Source: Pseudomonas serboccidentalis (lineage in GTDB: Bacteria; Pseudomonadota; Gammaproteobacteria; Pseudomonadales; Pseudomonadaceae). Taken from it: a stretch of DNA of 64,000 bases. Where the stretch lies: assembly GCF_028830055.1 (NCBI RefSeq), contig NZ_CP101655.1, forward strand, positions 2,374,051 to 2,438,050. Reading direction: 5' to 3'. The notes under the pieces were generated by a model, which saw nothing but the letters and a program-made list of their open reading frames with translations, searched no databases and was not told where the DNA came from. Within the stretch, counting starts at the first letter, position 1. The number at the start of each line of letters is the position of its first letter. A program made the translations under genes and the position numbers. Shown here piece by piece: positions 8,097-19,300 of this stretch.

Positions 8097-8229
8097 TGTG
8101 GCGAGGGGGCTTGCCCCCGTTCGGCTGCGCAGCAGTCGTCAAGCCAGACGCTGCGGTACATCTGGGGGGCATTGGTCGAAGGAATTTGGGCTGCTTCGCA
8201 GCCCAACGGGGGCAAGCCCCCTCACCACA
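8097..8229. repeat. REP inverted repeat pair in a 414-base gene-free stretch
   Basis: TGTGGCGAGGGGGCTTGCCC (8097-8116) and its near complement ending at 8229 enclose about 87 bases, which themselves hold a small dyad (CTGCGCAGCAG near 8125). The gene-free interval runs from 7904 to 8317. Apart from this element I see only weak promoter-like AT-poor sequence. Confidence 0.85.
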
Positions 8230-8317
8230 GGATTTTGCGCTGCGCTTCAATGTGTGTAGGAAATGATCCTGTAGCGTGGCTATTGGCTGAGAGATTTCCT
8301 ACAGCTTGCGTCGAATA

Positions 8318-10144
8318 TTACGGCTGCCACTCACTCTTTTCCCCGCTCAAACGCCGATCCAGAAAACTCGCCGCACTGATCAACGCCAGGTGCGTCAGCG
8401 CCTGCGGGGTGTTGCCCAGATGCCGGCCATGGTTGTCGAACTCTTCGGCGTACAACCCCAGCGGGTTGGCATAGCGCAGCAGTTGTTCGAACTCCAGATG
8501 GGCCTTTTCCACCTGGCCGGCGCGGGCCAGACACTCGACGTACCAGAACGAACAGGCGGCAAACGCGCCTTCAGTGCCGGTCAGGCCGTCAATGTTGCTG
8601 TCGTCGTTGCGGTAGCGATAGACCATGCCGTCGCGCACCAGATGCTTTTCGATGGCTTCAAGGGTCGACAACCAGCGCGGGTCCTTGGCACTGACGAAAC
8701 GCACCAGCGGCATCAGCAGCATCGAACCATCGAGCGCGGTGCCCCCCTTGTACTGGACGAAATGCCCGCGCTCCTCGTTCCAGAAGTTGTCCCAGATGTC
8801 GCTGTAGATCGCCTGGCGGGTCTGGTCCCACTGGGCGAACGGTGCCGGCAGTGAGCGTTTCGAGGCCAGGCGAATGGCCCGGTCCAGCGCTACCCAGCAC
8901 ATCAATCGCGAGTGCAGGAAGTGGTGCTGCTCACCGCGCATTTCCCAAATGCCTACATCGCTGGTCTGCCAGGTCTCACACACCTGATCGACGACTTCGC
9001 TCACGTGTTTCCAGCCTTCGTGGGAAATCGCGTCGCCGTATTTGTTGACCAGATACACCGCATCCATCAGCTCGCCGAAGATATCCAGCTGAATCTGTTC
9101 ATACGCGCCATTGCCGATGCGCACCGGTTGCGCGCCGCCGTGCCCGGACAAGTGCGTGAGCTCGGTTTCCGGCAATTCCTGACGACCGTCGACGGCGTAC
9201 AGAATGTTGAGTTTCATCGGACGGCCCCGACAATCGCTGACCCGCCCGCGCAGCCAGCTCATGTAGGCGTTGGCCTCGCCGACAAAGCCCAGGCGCATGA
9301 ACGCGTAGACCGTGAACGACGCATCGCGGATCCAGGTGTAGCGGTAATCCCAGTTGCGCTCGCCGCCGGGGGTTTCCGGCAGGCCGAAGGTGGCGGCGGC
9401 GAGGATCGCGCCGTGCTTGCGTGAGGTCAGCAGCTTCAGTGCCAGTGCCGAGCGATTGACCATTTCCCGCCAGCGCCCACGGTAGTTGGACTGGCGGCTC
9501 CAGTCGCGCCAGAACTTCAGCGTGCGTTCCAGGCACAATTTGGCAGCGTCATTGCGCAAGCGTGGATCATCGGCGCCGCCGAGGATGAATTCGGCGGTTT
9601 CGTTTTGCTGCAAACTGAACGTCGCGACGGCCGATGCGCCATCAATGTGCAGCGCCTGATCCGCTACCAGACGCAGTGACGGCTGGCCCTCGGCGCTGAA
9701 AATCACCGATTGCTGGTCCCTTTGCGCTCGGGTCTTGGCGCGGGCGTAGTCGTGACGCACCGCGCAGCGCAGGTGAAAGGTGGCCTGGCCGCTGACCACC
9801 CGCACCCGACGCATCAGCATCGGCAGGTCATCCTCGCTGTCGCCCACCGGCAGCAGGTCGGTGATTTCCACCACCGCATCGTCGCTGAGCCAGCGGGTCT
9901 GCAGCACGTTGGTGTCCGGCAGGTAGATCTGCTCGCGGCGCGCGTCGGGCAGGTCCGGCGCGAGCTGGAAAATCCCGGCGTCGGGGGTGTCCAGCAGCGA
10001 ACAGAAGATCGATGGACTGTCGAACTCCGGCCAGCAGAAAAAATCCACACTGCCCCTGTCGTTGACCAGTGCCGCACTGCGCATGTCGCCGATGATGCCG
10101 TGGGCGTCGATCGGACTTTGTCGTTCGAGGTGATGCTCAGCCAT
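8318..10144 (-). CDS. Glycoside hydrolase family 15 protein
   Basis: The 608-residue protein has GH15 architecture: an N-terminal beta-sandwich (about 1-220; IDAHGIIGDMRSAALVNDRGSVDFFCWPEFDSPSIF) and a C-terminal (alpha/alpha)6 barrel (about 240-600). Barrel motifs include NWDYRYTWIRDASFTVYA near 280-297, GIWEMRG near 405 (general acid Glu) and LYAEEFD near 575 (candidate base). Bacterial relatives are trehalases, glucoamylases or glucodextranases; the substrate cannot be fixed from sequence. There is no signal peptide, so it is probably cytoplasmic. Its start ATGGCTGA overlaps the stop of the SDR gene by 8 bases, so the two are translationally coupled. Such SDR-GH15 pairs are common in Pseudomonas and are often linked to osmotic or trehalose metabolism (inference). 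Confidence 0.87.
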   Translation of the reverse strand: MAEHHLERQSPIDAHGIIGDMRSAALVNDRGSVDFFCWPEFDSPSIFCSLLDTPDAGIFQLAPDLPDARREQIYLPDTNVLQTRWLSDDAVVEITDLLPVGDSEDDLPMLMRRVRVVSGQATFHLRCAVRHDYARAKTRAQRDQQSVIFSAEGQPSLRLVADQALHIDGASAVATFSLQQNETAEFILGGADDPRLRNDAAKLCLERTLKFWRDWSRQSNYRGRWREMVNRSALALKLLTSRKHGAILAAATFGLPETPGGERNWDYRYTWIRDASFTVYAFMRLGFVGEANAYMSWLRGRVSDCRGRPMKLNILYAVDGRQELPETELTHLSGHGGAQPVRIGNGAYEQIQLDIFGELMDAVYLVNKYGDAISHEGWKHVSEVVDQVCETWQTSDVGIWEMRGEQHHFLHSRLMCWVALDRAIRLASKRSLPAPFAQWDQTRQAIYSDIWDNFWNEERGHFVQYKGGTALDGSMLLMPLVRFVSAKDPRWLSTLEAIEKHLVRDGMVYRYRNDDSNIDGLTGTEGAFAACSFWYVECLARAGQVEKAHLEFEQLLRYANPLGLYAEEFDNHGRHLGNTPQALTHLALISAASFLDRRLSGEKSEWQP

Positions 10145-10937
10145 TGCCGCGAAACTCCGGATAAAGACTCATGCCGCCGTCGATGAACAGGGTGGTGCCG
10201 ACGATGTAGTCGGCGGCGTCGGAGGCGAGAAACACCACCGCGTTGGCCACGTCTTCGACATCACCGATGCGTCCGTAGGGGATCAGCTCCAGCAGTTTTT
10301 CAGCGGCGGCGCCTTCGGTGACTTCCTGATTGATCGCCGTGCGAATCGCCCCCGGCGCGATGCCGTTGATGCGGATGCGCTGATGGCTGACTTCCTGGGC
10401 CAAGGTCTGCATCAACTGATCGACGCCGCCCTTGGATGCCGCGTAGTTGACGTGCCCGGCCCACGGAATGCGCTGGTGCACCGAGCTCATGTGAATGATT
10501 TTGCCGGCCGCCCGGGACACGCCTTCGCGCACGCCCTGGCGGTTGAAAATCCGCAGCGCGGCGCGAGCGCAGAGGAACTGGCCGGTGAGGTTGACGCCGA
10601 TGACCGTGTTCCAGTCTTCGAGGCTCATGTCCACGACCGCCGCATCCTTTTGCAGGCCGGAATTGGCCACCAGAATGTCCAGCGAACCAAACGCCTCGAG
10701 GGTCTCGGCGAACAGCCGTTCGACCTCGTCTTCCTGCGACACGTCGGCAGCGATGGCCAGCGCCTGACCGCCGTCGGCGATGATCTGCCGGGCGAGGGCT
10801 TCGGCGGGTTCAGCTTGACGATTGTAGTTGATGACCACCGCGGCACCGGCAGCGGCCAGGGCTTTGGCGGCGGCGTGACCGATGCCGGCGCTGGCGCCGG
10901 TGACCAGGGCTACTTGTCGGGTGAGGGAGATCTGCAT
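10137..10937 (-). CDS. SDR family oxidoreductase (glucose 1-dehydrogenase-like)
   Basis: This 266-residue short-chain dehydrogenase carries the cofactor motif TGASAGIG near residues 14-21, NSG (near 93), a catalytic Ser in HMSSVHQ (near 153), and YAASKGG with Tyr-x3-Lys near 166-170. The ending IVGTTLFIDGGMSLYPEF matches glucose 1-dehydrogenase-type SDRs. It is a cytoplasmic NAD(P)-dependent enzyme with unproven substrate. The open frame extends to 11258, but ATG 10937 (MQISLTRQVALVTGAS) is the standard SDR start; the upstream part crosses an inverted repeat. It is first in an operon with the GH15 gene, overlapping it by 8 bases. Confidence 0.88.
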   Translation of the reverse strand: MQISLTRQVALVTGASAGIGHAAAKALAAAGAAVVINYNRQAEPAEALARQIIADGGQALAIAADVSQEDEVERLFAETLEAFGSLDILVANSGLQKDAAVVDMSLEDWNTVIGVNLTGQFLCARAALRIFNRQGVREGVSRAAGKIIHMSSVHQRIPWAGHVNYAASKGGVDQLMQTLAQEVSHQRIRINGIAPGAIRTAINQEVTEGAAAEKLLELIPYGRIGDVEDVANAVVFLASDAADYIVGTTLFIDGGMSLYPEFRGNG

Positions 10938-11004
10938 GCGAAGTCGTGCCTTGGGTGAGGGCCTATTTAGCTGACTGGTCGCAAGCCGGGAGAGTTCAGT
11001 AACA

Positions 11005-11047
11005 AAGATCAAAAGATCGCTGCCGAAGGCTGCGGTCTTTTGATCTT
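11005..11047. repeat. REP-type hairpin
   Basis: AAGATCAAAAGATCG at 11005 and its near-complement ending AAGATC(TT) near 11046 surround a short GCTGCCGAAGGC loop region. It is a half-size member of the 1964-2041 family, located between divergent transcription units. Confidence 0.75.
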
Positions 11048-11135
11048 CAGGGGCTTCACATTCCACCAACAATTGCGCGCTTCCACGCCACCCGACCCTA
11101 TGGCAACTTGGCGGCCCTTGATGAGGCTGCAACCC

Positions 11136-12308
11136 ATGGCAAACCCCTACCGCGAATTGTTCACCGCCCCCGGTGCGCGAAATTTTGTTCTCGCCGGAAT
11201 GATCGCGCGCATGCCGATTTCCATGACCGGCATCGGCGTGATCACCATGCTCTCCCAACTCAAGGGCGGGTATGCGCTGGCCGGTGCGGTGGCGGCGACG
11301 TTTGCCTTGGCCACGGCGTTTTGCGCGCCGCAGGTGTCACGTCTGGTCGACCGCTTCGGTCAGGGCAAGGTGCTGCCGCTGTCGGCGTTGATCGGCGGCG
11401 GAGCGTTGCTGATGTTGTTGCTGTGCACGCGCTTGCAGGCGCCGACCTGGACGCTGTTCATCTTTGCCGCGCTGGCCGGTTGCATGCCGAGCATGTCGGC
11501 GATGGTGCGGGCGCGCTGGACCGAGATCTATCGCGGCCAGCCGCAATTGCAGACGGCCTATGCGCTGGAATCGGTGCTCGATGAAGTCTGTTTCATCGTC
11601 GGCCCGCCGCTGTCGGTGGGGCTGTGCGTGGTGGCGTTTCCCGAGGCCGGGCCACTGGCGGCGCTGCTGGCGCTGGCGATCGGCGTGACGGCGTTTGTCG
11701 CCCAGCGCAGCACCGAGCCGGCGGTGCATCCGCAGGAATCGCAACAACAGGGTTCGATCATTCGTTCCATCGACATTCAATGGCTGCTGGCGTTGATGGT
11801 CGCCATGGGCGTGATCGTCGGCGTGGTCGATGTGGTCAGCGTCGCGTTCGCCCAACAACAGGGGCAGCCGGCAGCGGCGAGCATCGTGCTCTCGGTGTAC
11901 GCCATCGGTTCCTGTCTGGCCGGTATTGCCTTCGGCGCGATGCGCTCGAAACTGCCGTTGCCACGCCTGTTCCTGTATGGCGGCATCGCGACCGCCGTGA
12001 CCACGCTGCCGCTGTTGCTGGCGAGCAATATTTTCGGGCTGTCACTGGCGGTGTTTGTCGCCGGGCTGTTCTTCTCGCCGACGCTGATTGTCGCCATGGC
12101 GCTGGTCGAACGCATCGTGCCGCCGGCCAAGCTCACCGAAGGCCTGACCTGGCTGGTGACCGGTCTGAGCATCGGTGTGGCGCTGGGGGCGGCGGGGTCT
12201 GGTGCACTGGTGGATGCCTTCGGCGCGCGCAGCGGGTTCTGGCTGGCGATTGTCGCCGGGGCCGTGGTGCTTGGCTCGGCGGTGCAGAGTTTCCGTCATC
12301 TGAAATAA
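11136..12308 (+). CDS. MFS transporter
   Basis: The 390-residue membrane protein has about 12 hydrophobic segments and an MFS-like loop after helix 2 (SRLVDRFGQGKVLP, near 70). It belongs to the major facilitator superfamily; the substrate is unknown. The open frame reaches back into a REP hairpin at 11040 through a TTG codon. ATG 11136 is preferred because it has GAGG about nine bases upstream and the product begins MANPYRELFTAPGARNFVLAG, the expected N-terminus before helix 1. An iron-starvation box lies between its end and the next gene, so it is probably not in the siderophore operon itself, though a role in siderophore traffic cannot be excluded. Confidence 0.85.
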   Translation: MANPYRELFTAPGARNFVLAGMIARMPISMTGIGVITMLSQLKGGYALAGAVAATFALATAFCAPQVSRLVDRFGQGKVLPLSALIGGGALLMLLLCTRLQAPTWTLFIFAALAGCMPSMSAMVRARWTEIYRGQPQLQTAYALESVLDEVCFIVGPPLSVGLCVVAFPEAGPLAALLALAIGVTAFVAQRSTEPAVHPQESQQQGSIIRSIDIQWLLALMVAMGVIVGVVDVVSVAFAQQQGQPAAASIVLSVYAIGSCLAGIAFGAMRSKLPLPRLFLYGGIATAVTTLPLLLASNIFGLSLAVFVAGLFFSPTLIVAMALVERIVPPAKLTEGLTWLVTGLSIGVALGAAGSGALVDAFGARSGFWLAIVAGAVVLGSAVQSFRHLK

Positions 12309-12328
12309 CGTTTGCCGAGGTGCAGGGC

Positions 12329-12352
12329 TAATTTGCGCAAGGTTGTCTTCGT
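12329..12352 (+). promoter_or_regulatory. PvdS iron-starvation box (thioesterase gene)
   Basis: TAATT (12329-12333), 16 bases, then CGT (12350-12352), preceded by GC. It differs by one base from TAAAT-N16-CGT and has the same spacing as the exact boxes before pvdE and pvdA. Confidence 0.65.
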
Positions 12353-12386
12353 TCTTTTATACAGACAACTTTTCGAGGTAAGCCGG

Positions 12387-13121
12387 GTGACTCAGCTGAC
12401 ATTGCTGTGCCTTCCTTATTCGGGCGCCAGTGCGATGGTCTACAGTCGCTGGCGGCGCAAACTGCCCCAGTGGCTGACGCTGCAACCGGTGGAACTGCCG
12501 GGACGCGGCGCGCGGTTCAGCGAACCGCTGCAAACCGACATGCGCACCCTGGCCCGACAATTGGCCGCTGAGCTGCAACCGGCATTGCGCGCGCCGTACG
12601 CGATCTTCGGCCACAGCCTCGGCGCCTTGCTGGCCTGTGAGCTGGCGCATGCGTTGCGGGCGCTGGGCCTGCCGGAGCCGGTGGCGCTGTTCGCCTCGGG
12701 CACCGCAGCGCCGACGATGCGCAGCGACTATGACCGTGGTTTCGCCGAGCCGAAAACCGACGCCGAACTGATCGAGCAGTTGCGCACCCTCAATGGCACC
12801 AGCGAGGAGGTGCTGGCCAGTGCCGAGTTGATGAGCCTGACCTTGCCGATCCTGCGCGCCGACTTCCTGTTGTGCGGCACGTTCCGCCCGGTTCAGCGTG
12901 CGCTGCTCAAATGTCCGATCCACGTACTGGGCGGCACCACCGACCGCGCCACCACCGAACAACTGATCGGCTGGAGCAAGGAAACCCTTGGCAGCTTCTC
13001 CGTGGACATGCTCGCCGGCGGGCACTTTTTCATTCATGAGCATGAAGCCAGGGTGCTGAAGGTGATCAAGGATCAGTTGGATGTGCACCATCGCCGGCAT
13101 GCCATGGCCGCCACTGCCTGA
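12387..13121 (+). CDS. Type II thioesterase of the pyoverdine locus (PvdG-like)
   Basis: This 244-residue alpha/beta hydrolase of the type II thioesterase family removes wrong or stalled acyl groups from NRPS carrier domains. It shows LPYSGASAMVYSRWRRKLPQ at the start, the elbow GHSLGAL with nucleophile Ser77, and a late GGHFFIHEH with the catalytic His near residue 217. The start is taken at GTG 12387, which has GAGG at 12375-12378; the frame reaches further up without protein-like sequence. An iron-starvation box stands 35 bases upstream, so it should be made with the synthetases. PvdG is the known pyoverdine type II thioesterase, but it usually lies next to pvdL, so the symbol is withheld. 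Confidence 0.88.
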   Translation: MTQLTLLCLPYSGASAMVYSRWRRKLPQWLTLQPVELPGRGARFSEPLQTDMRTLARQLAAELQPALRAPYAIFGHSLGALLACELAHALRALGLPEPVALFASGTAAPTMRSDYDRGFAEPKTDAELIEQLRTLNGTSEEVLASAELMSLTLPILRADFLLCGTFRPVQRALLKCPIHVLGGTTDRATTEQLIGWSKETLGSFSVDMLAGGHFFIHEHEARVLKVIKDQLDVHHRRHAMAATA

Positions 13122-13133
13122 CACGCTCCCCGG

Positions 13134-13209
13134 TAGGAGCTGCGGCACGCTGCGATCTTTTGATCCTGATCTTTAAGATCAAAAGATCGCAGCGTGCCGC
13201 AGCTCCTAC
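13134..13209. repeat. REP inverted repeat
   Basis: TAGGAGCTGCGGCACGCTGC at 13134 and its exact complement ending at 13209 form a nearly continuous hairpin including GATCTTTAAGATC at the tip. It separates the thioesterase gene from the NRPS promoter and probably acts as a terminator between them. Confidence 0.88.
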
Positions 13210-13274
13210 AGGGTGTTTGCAATACGACAGAAAATCCCCGTTCTACCTCACGCCTGATAGTTGTTCTCATTCGC

Positions 13275-13297
13275 TAATTTTTCCGGTCTGCATTCGT
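13275..13297 (+). promoter_or_regulatory. Degenerate PvdS box before the first NRPS
   Basis: GC-TAATT (13275-13279), 15 bases, then CGT (13295-13297), 55 bases before the NRPS start. It has one mismatch and one-base-shorter spacing than the exact boxes in this window, so it is a candidate for the promoter of the synthetase operon. Confidence 0.5.
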
Positions 13298-13352
13298 TTT
13301 ATAGGGACGACGTGCCTTTGTGCTTCCTGCCTACTGATCCGGATGCTGAGAA

Positions 13353-16300
13353 ATGAATGCTGAAGACTCCTTGAAACTTGCTCGCCGGTTTATCGGGTTG
13401 CCCCTGGAAAAGCGCCAGATGTTCCTCGCGGCCTTGCACAAGGAGGGCGTGGATTTCGCCCGTTTTCCGATCCCGCAGGGAGTCGAGGCCGATGACCGGC
13501 AGGCGCTGTCCTACGCGCAGCAGCGGATGTGGTTTCTCTGGCAGCTCGATCCGCACAGCGGCGCCTACAATCTGCCGGGCGCGGTGCGCTTGACCGGGCC
13601 GTTGAACCTGGCGGCGCTGGAGCAGGCCTTCGCCCATCTGGTCGAGCGTCACGAAACCCTGCGCACGGTGTTCCAGCACCAGGCCGACGACAGCCTGCTG
13701 CAGGTGCCGGCGACGGCACCGTTGCTGATCGAACACGTGGACTTCACGGGCCTGACCCCGGCCGAACGTGAGCTCGCGGTCGCCGACGCCGCCCAGCACC
13801 AGTCGCTGCTGCCGTTCGATCTGGGCGTGGGGCCGCTGCTGCGGATCAAACTGCTCAAGCTCGACACTCAGGAGCATGTGCTGCTGCTGACCTTGCACCA
13901 CATCGTCTCCGACGGCTGGTCGATGAACGTGCTGATCGACGAATTCATTCGTTGCTACGACGCGTTCGATGCCGGCCAGCCGGTGCAACTGGCAGCGCTG
14001 CCGATCCAGTACAGCGACTACGCCCTGTGGCAGCGCCGCTGGCTGGAAGCCGGGGAGCAGGCGCGGCAACTCGACTACTGGCAGGCGCAACTGGGTGATG
14101 AACACCCGGTGCTGGAGTTGCCCACCGATCACCCGCGCCCGGCGATGCCGAGTTATCGCGGCACCCGTTACGAATTCGCGCTCGATGGCGCGTTGGCCGA
14201 ACAACTGCGCAGTACCGCCCAGCAGCACGGCATCACCTTGTTCATGCTGTTGCTCGGCGCGTTCAACGTGCTGCTGCATCGCTACACCGGACAAACCGAC
14301 ATCCGCGTCGGCGTGCCGATTGCCAACCGTAATCGCGGCGAAATCGAAGGCCTGATCGGCTTCTTCGTCAACACCCAGGTGTTGCGGACCGAGCTGGACG
14401 GCCAGACCCGCGTCGACGAGCTGCTGCGCGCGATCAAGGAAACCGCGCTCGGCGCCCAGGCCCATCAGGACCTGCCGTTCGAGCGCCTGGTCGAAGCGCT
14501 GAAACTGGAACGCAGCCTCAGCCACACACCGCTGTTCCAGGTGATGTACAACCATCAGCCGCAAGTCGCCGACATCAGCACCGTCAGCACCGCCTCCGGG
14601 CTGGAACTGGGCGTGATCGAGTGGCAGGGTCGCACCACCCAGTTCGACCTGACCCTGGATACCTATGAGAAGGCCGGCAAGTTGCACGCCGCGCTGACCT
14701 ACGCCAACGACCTGTTCGAGCCGCAGACCATCGAGCGCATGGCGCAGCACTGGCTCAACCTGTTGCGCGGCATGGTCGAGGACAGCCGCCAGCGCATCAG
14801 CGATCTGCCGCTGCTGGAAAGTGCCGAGTATCAACGGATCGTCCATGACTGGAATCGCATCGAGGCGAATGTCACTGAAGCCGCGTGCATTCATCAATTG
14901 ATCGGGCAACAGGTCGCGAGCCAGCCGCAGGCGCTGGCGGTGACCTTCGGTGACCGGGCGTTCAGCTACGCCGACATCGACGCACGGGCCAATCGTCTGG
15001 CGCACAAACTGATCGAGTGCGGGGTCGGCCCGGAGGTGCGGGTCGGCGTCGCCCTGCAGCGTTCCGACACGCTGCTGGTGGCCTTGCTCGCCGTGCTCAA
15101 GGCCGGTGGCGCCTATGTGCCGCTCGACCCGGACTACCCGGCCGACCGCGTGGCTTACATGCTTGAAGACAGCCGGGCGCGGGTGCTGCTGACCGAGCAG
15201 AGCATCGCGCAGACGCTCGCGGTGGGCGCCGACACCCAGGTGTTGTTGCTCGACCGGATCGATGCCGAACTGGCGGCTTACCCAAGCCATGCACCTGTCA
15301 CTTCGGTGACGCCGGACAACCTGGCCTACGTGATCTACACCTCCGGCTCGACCGGCAAGCCGAAGGGCGTCGCCATCGCGCACCGCAATGTGCAGGCGCT
15401 GATCGACTGGTCGCGCAGCGTCTATCGCCGCGATGACATTCAAGGCGTATTGGCTTCGACGTCGGTGTGTTTCGACCTGTCGGTGTGGGAGCTGTTTGTC
15501 ACGCTGGCCAACGGTGGCTCGCTGATCATCGCGCGCAATGCCCTGGAGCTGGCGCAACTGCCGGCGCGCGATCAAGTGCGCCTGATCAACACCGTGCCGT
15601 CGGCGATCAATGCCTTGCTGTGTGACGGCGCGATTGCTTCAAGCGTGCGCATCATCAATCTCGCGGGCGAGCCGTTGAAGCAGAGCCTGGTCGACGCGCT
15701 GTATCAGCAGACCTCGGTCGAGCAGGTGTTTGATCTGTACGGGCCTTCGGAAGACACCACGTACTCGACCTGGACGCGCCGCGAGGCGGGTGGTGCAGCG
15801 AACATCGGCCGGCCCTTGACCGGCACCGCCAGCTACCTGCTGGACGCCGATCTGCAAGCGGTGCCACAAGGCGTCGCCGCTGAACTGTATCTGGCCGGCG
15901 CCGGCATCACCCGGGGTTATCTGGGACGGGCGGCCATGACTGCTGAAAAGTACGTGCCGAATCCGTTTTCCAGCACCGGCGAGCGGCTGTACCGCACTGG
16001 CGACCTGACCCGTTATCAGCCGGACGGCGCGCTGCAATACGTCGGGCGTATCGACCATCAGGTGAAGGTGCGCGGTTTCCGTATCGAGCTGGGTGAAATC
16101 GAAGCGCGGCTGTTGCAGCAGGACGCCGTGCGCGAACTGGCGGTGCTGGCGCAGGACGGTGCCAGCGGTCAGCAACTGGTGGCCTACATTGTGCCGAGCG
16201 ACGCCGCTGTGCTGGCGGCAGACGCCGATGCGCAGGCGAGCCTGCGCGAAACGCTGAAAGCGGCATTGCGCCAACACCTGCCGGATTACATGGTGCCGGC

Positions 16301-19300
16301 GTATTTGCTGTTCCTCGAACAATTGCCGCAGACCCCCAACGGCAAGCTCGACCGCAAGGCCTTGCCGGCGGTCGACGGGCGCCAGCAGCAGCGCGAACAT
16401 GTAGCGCCGCGCAGCGTCATGGAAAAGGCCCTGGCCGCGATCTGGCAGGACGTGCTGTCGCTGGAAAACGTCGGCGTGGAGGACAACTTCTTCGAGCTGG
16501 GCGGCGATTCGATTGTGTCGATGCAAGTGGTCAGTCGGGCACGGCAGGCCGGGATCGTCCTCAGCCCCAAAGAACTGTTCCAGTACCAGACCCTCCGCAG
16601 CCTGGCGCAAGTCGCGCGGCAGGGTGAACGAAGTCTGATTGATCAGGGGCCTGCCGTCGGTGCGGTGGCGCTGGCGCCGGTCCAGCGTTGGTTCTTCGAA
16701 CAGGAGATTGCCGAGCGTCAGCACTGGAACCAGTCGCTGTTGCTGGTGCCGCAACAGACGATGAATGCCGAGGCGCTGGATCGTGCGCTCAAGCATTTGA
16801 TCAACCATCACGACGGCTTGCGCCTGCGCTACACCCTGAGTAGCGCAGGCTGGCAGCAGGCCTATGCCGCGCTGTCCGACGCATCGGTGCTGTGGCAGCG
16901 CAATGCCGCCTCGACGCAAGACCTCAAGGCGCTGTGCGACGAAGCCCAGCGCAGTCTGAATCTGAGTCACGGACCGTTGCTGCGCGCGCTGTTGCTGGAT
17001 CTCGCCGACGGCAGTCAGCGCCTGCTGCTGGTCGCCCACCATTTGGTGATCGACGGTGTTTCGTGGCGGGTACTGCTGGAGGATTTGCAGCAGGCTTATG
17101 CCCAGGCCTTGAGCGGCGCGGTGATTGCCTTGCCGGGCAAGACCAGCGCCTATCAGCACTGGGTCGCACGCCTGCAAAGTCACTTGCCGAACTTCGCGCA
17201 GAGCCTCGATTACTGGCAGACGCTACTGCGCGAAGCTGCGCAGAACGACCTGCCATGCGAGCGCCCGCAGGGTTCGCTGGAAAATCGCCACGAGCAGAAA
17301 ATCGAGCTGACATTCAGCGCCGAGCAGACCCGCAAGTTGCTGCAACAGGCGCCGGCGGCCTATCGCACCCAGGTCAACGACCTGCTGCTGACTGCGCTGG
17401 CGCGGGTGATCTGCCGCTGGAGCGGTCACACCGGCAGCCTGATTCAACTGGAGGGCCATGGCCGCGAAGACCTGTTTGACGACATCGACCTGACCCGCAC
17501 CCTCGGCTGGTTCACCAGCCTGTTCCCGGTCCATCTGGTGCCGGCGGACAGCCTCGGTGCCTCGATCAAAACCATCAAGGAGCAACTGCGTGCGGTGCCG
17601 GACAAAGGCCTGAGCTACGGTGCGCTGCGTTATCTGGGCGATGAGCAAACCGCCGCGACCTTGGCCGCGCAGGTCAAGCCGCGTATCACCTTCAACTACC
17701 TCGGGCAATTTGACCGTCAGTTCGACGCGGCGGCGTTGTTTGTGCCGTCCAGCGAAGGCGGCGGTGTCGCTCAGGATCCGTCGGCGCCGCTGGCCAACTG
17801 GCTGACCGTCGAAGGTCAGGTGTACGGCGGCGAGCTGTCGATGAACTGGGGCTTCAGCCGCCAGATGTTCGACCGCGCCACCGTGCAGCGACTGGCCGAT
17901 GAATACGCCAGCGAGCTGAATGCGTTGATCGAGCACTGCTGTGCCATCGACACGCCGCAGGCGACGCCGTCGGACTTCCCGCTGGCCCGGGTCACGCAGG
18001 CACAACTCGATGCGCTGCCGCTGCCGAGCGGGCAACTCGAAGACCTGTATCCGCTGTCGCCGATGCAGCAGGGCATGCTTTTTCACACCCTGTACGAACC
18101 GCAAGTCGGCGCCTACATCAGCCAGTTGCGCGTGGACATTCACGGCCTCGATCCACAGCGCTTTGCCCAGTCGTGGCAGGCGGCGTTGGCGCGTCATCAG
18201 ATTCTGCGCAGCAGCTTCCACTGGCACGACCTCGACGCCGCGCATCAGGCGATCGTGCGTGAGGTGGCGTTGCCGCTGGAGATCTTGCAGGCGACCGACA
18301 CCGACGCATTGGCCGATGCCGAACGGGCACAGGGTTTCGCGCTGGATAGCGCGCCGTTGTTGCGTTTGAAACTGGTGCGCAGCGGCAACGATGACTGGCA
18401 CCTGATCTACACCAGCCACCATATTTTGATGGATGGCTGGAGCAACGCGCAGTTGCTCGCCGAAGTGATTGAACACTACAGCGCCGGCCAGCCGCTGCCG
18501 GCTCCGACTGGGCAATACCGCGATTATCTGGCGTGGTTGCAGGCGCAATCGGCCAGTGCCGGCGAGCAGTTCTGGAAAGCGGCGCTGGCGCCACTGCAAG
18601 CGCCGACACTGCTGGCCGACGCCTTGCGTCCACCGGTAGCGGGCGAGGGCAGCGCGGACCTGCGCGTGGTTCTCGACAGCCACGCGACCCGGCGCCTTGG
18701 CGAGTTCGCCCGCCAGCAGAAGGTGACCCTCAACACTGTGCTGCAAGGCGCCTGGGGCCTGTTGCTGCAACGCTACACCGGCCAGGATTGCGTGGCGTTC
18801 GGCGCGACGGTGGCCGGGCGTTCGGCACCGTTGGCGGGGATCGAAGAGCAGCTCGGACTGTTCATCAACACCTTGCCACTGATCTGTGCGCCCAACCCGC
18901 AACAGACCGTCAGCCAGTGGCTCGGCGACTTGCAGGGGCAGAACCTGGCGCTGCGCGATTTCGAGCACGTGCCGCTGTATGACATTCAAAGCTGGGCCGG
19001 TCAGCAGGGCAGTGCGTTGTTCGACAGCCTGCTGGTGTTCGAAAACTTCCCGGTGGCCGAGGCGCTGAAACAGGGCGCACCGGCGGGGCTGTCGTTCAGC
19101 AACCTGCACAACCATGAGCGCACCCACTATCCGTTGACGCTGGGCGTCGAAATCGGCGCGACCCTGACCCTCGACTTCGGCTACGACCGCGCGCGTTTCA
19201 GTGCCGGGCAAGTGGCGACGTTGTCGGCCAACCTGCAGCACCTGCTGAGGCAACTGATTGCTGATGCCGATGCCGCGTTGGGGTCGCTGGAGCTGCTCGA

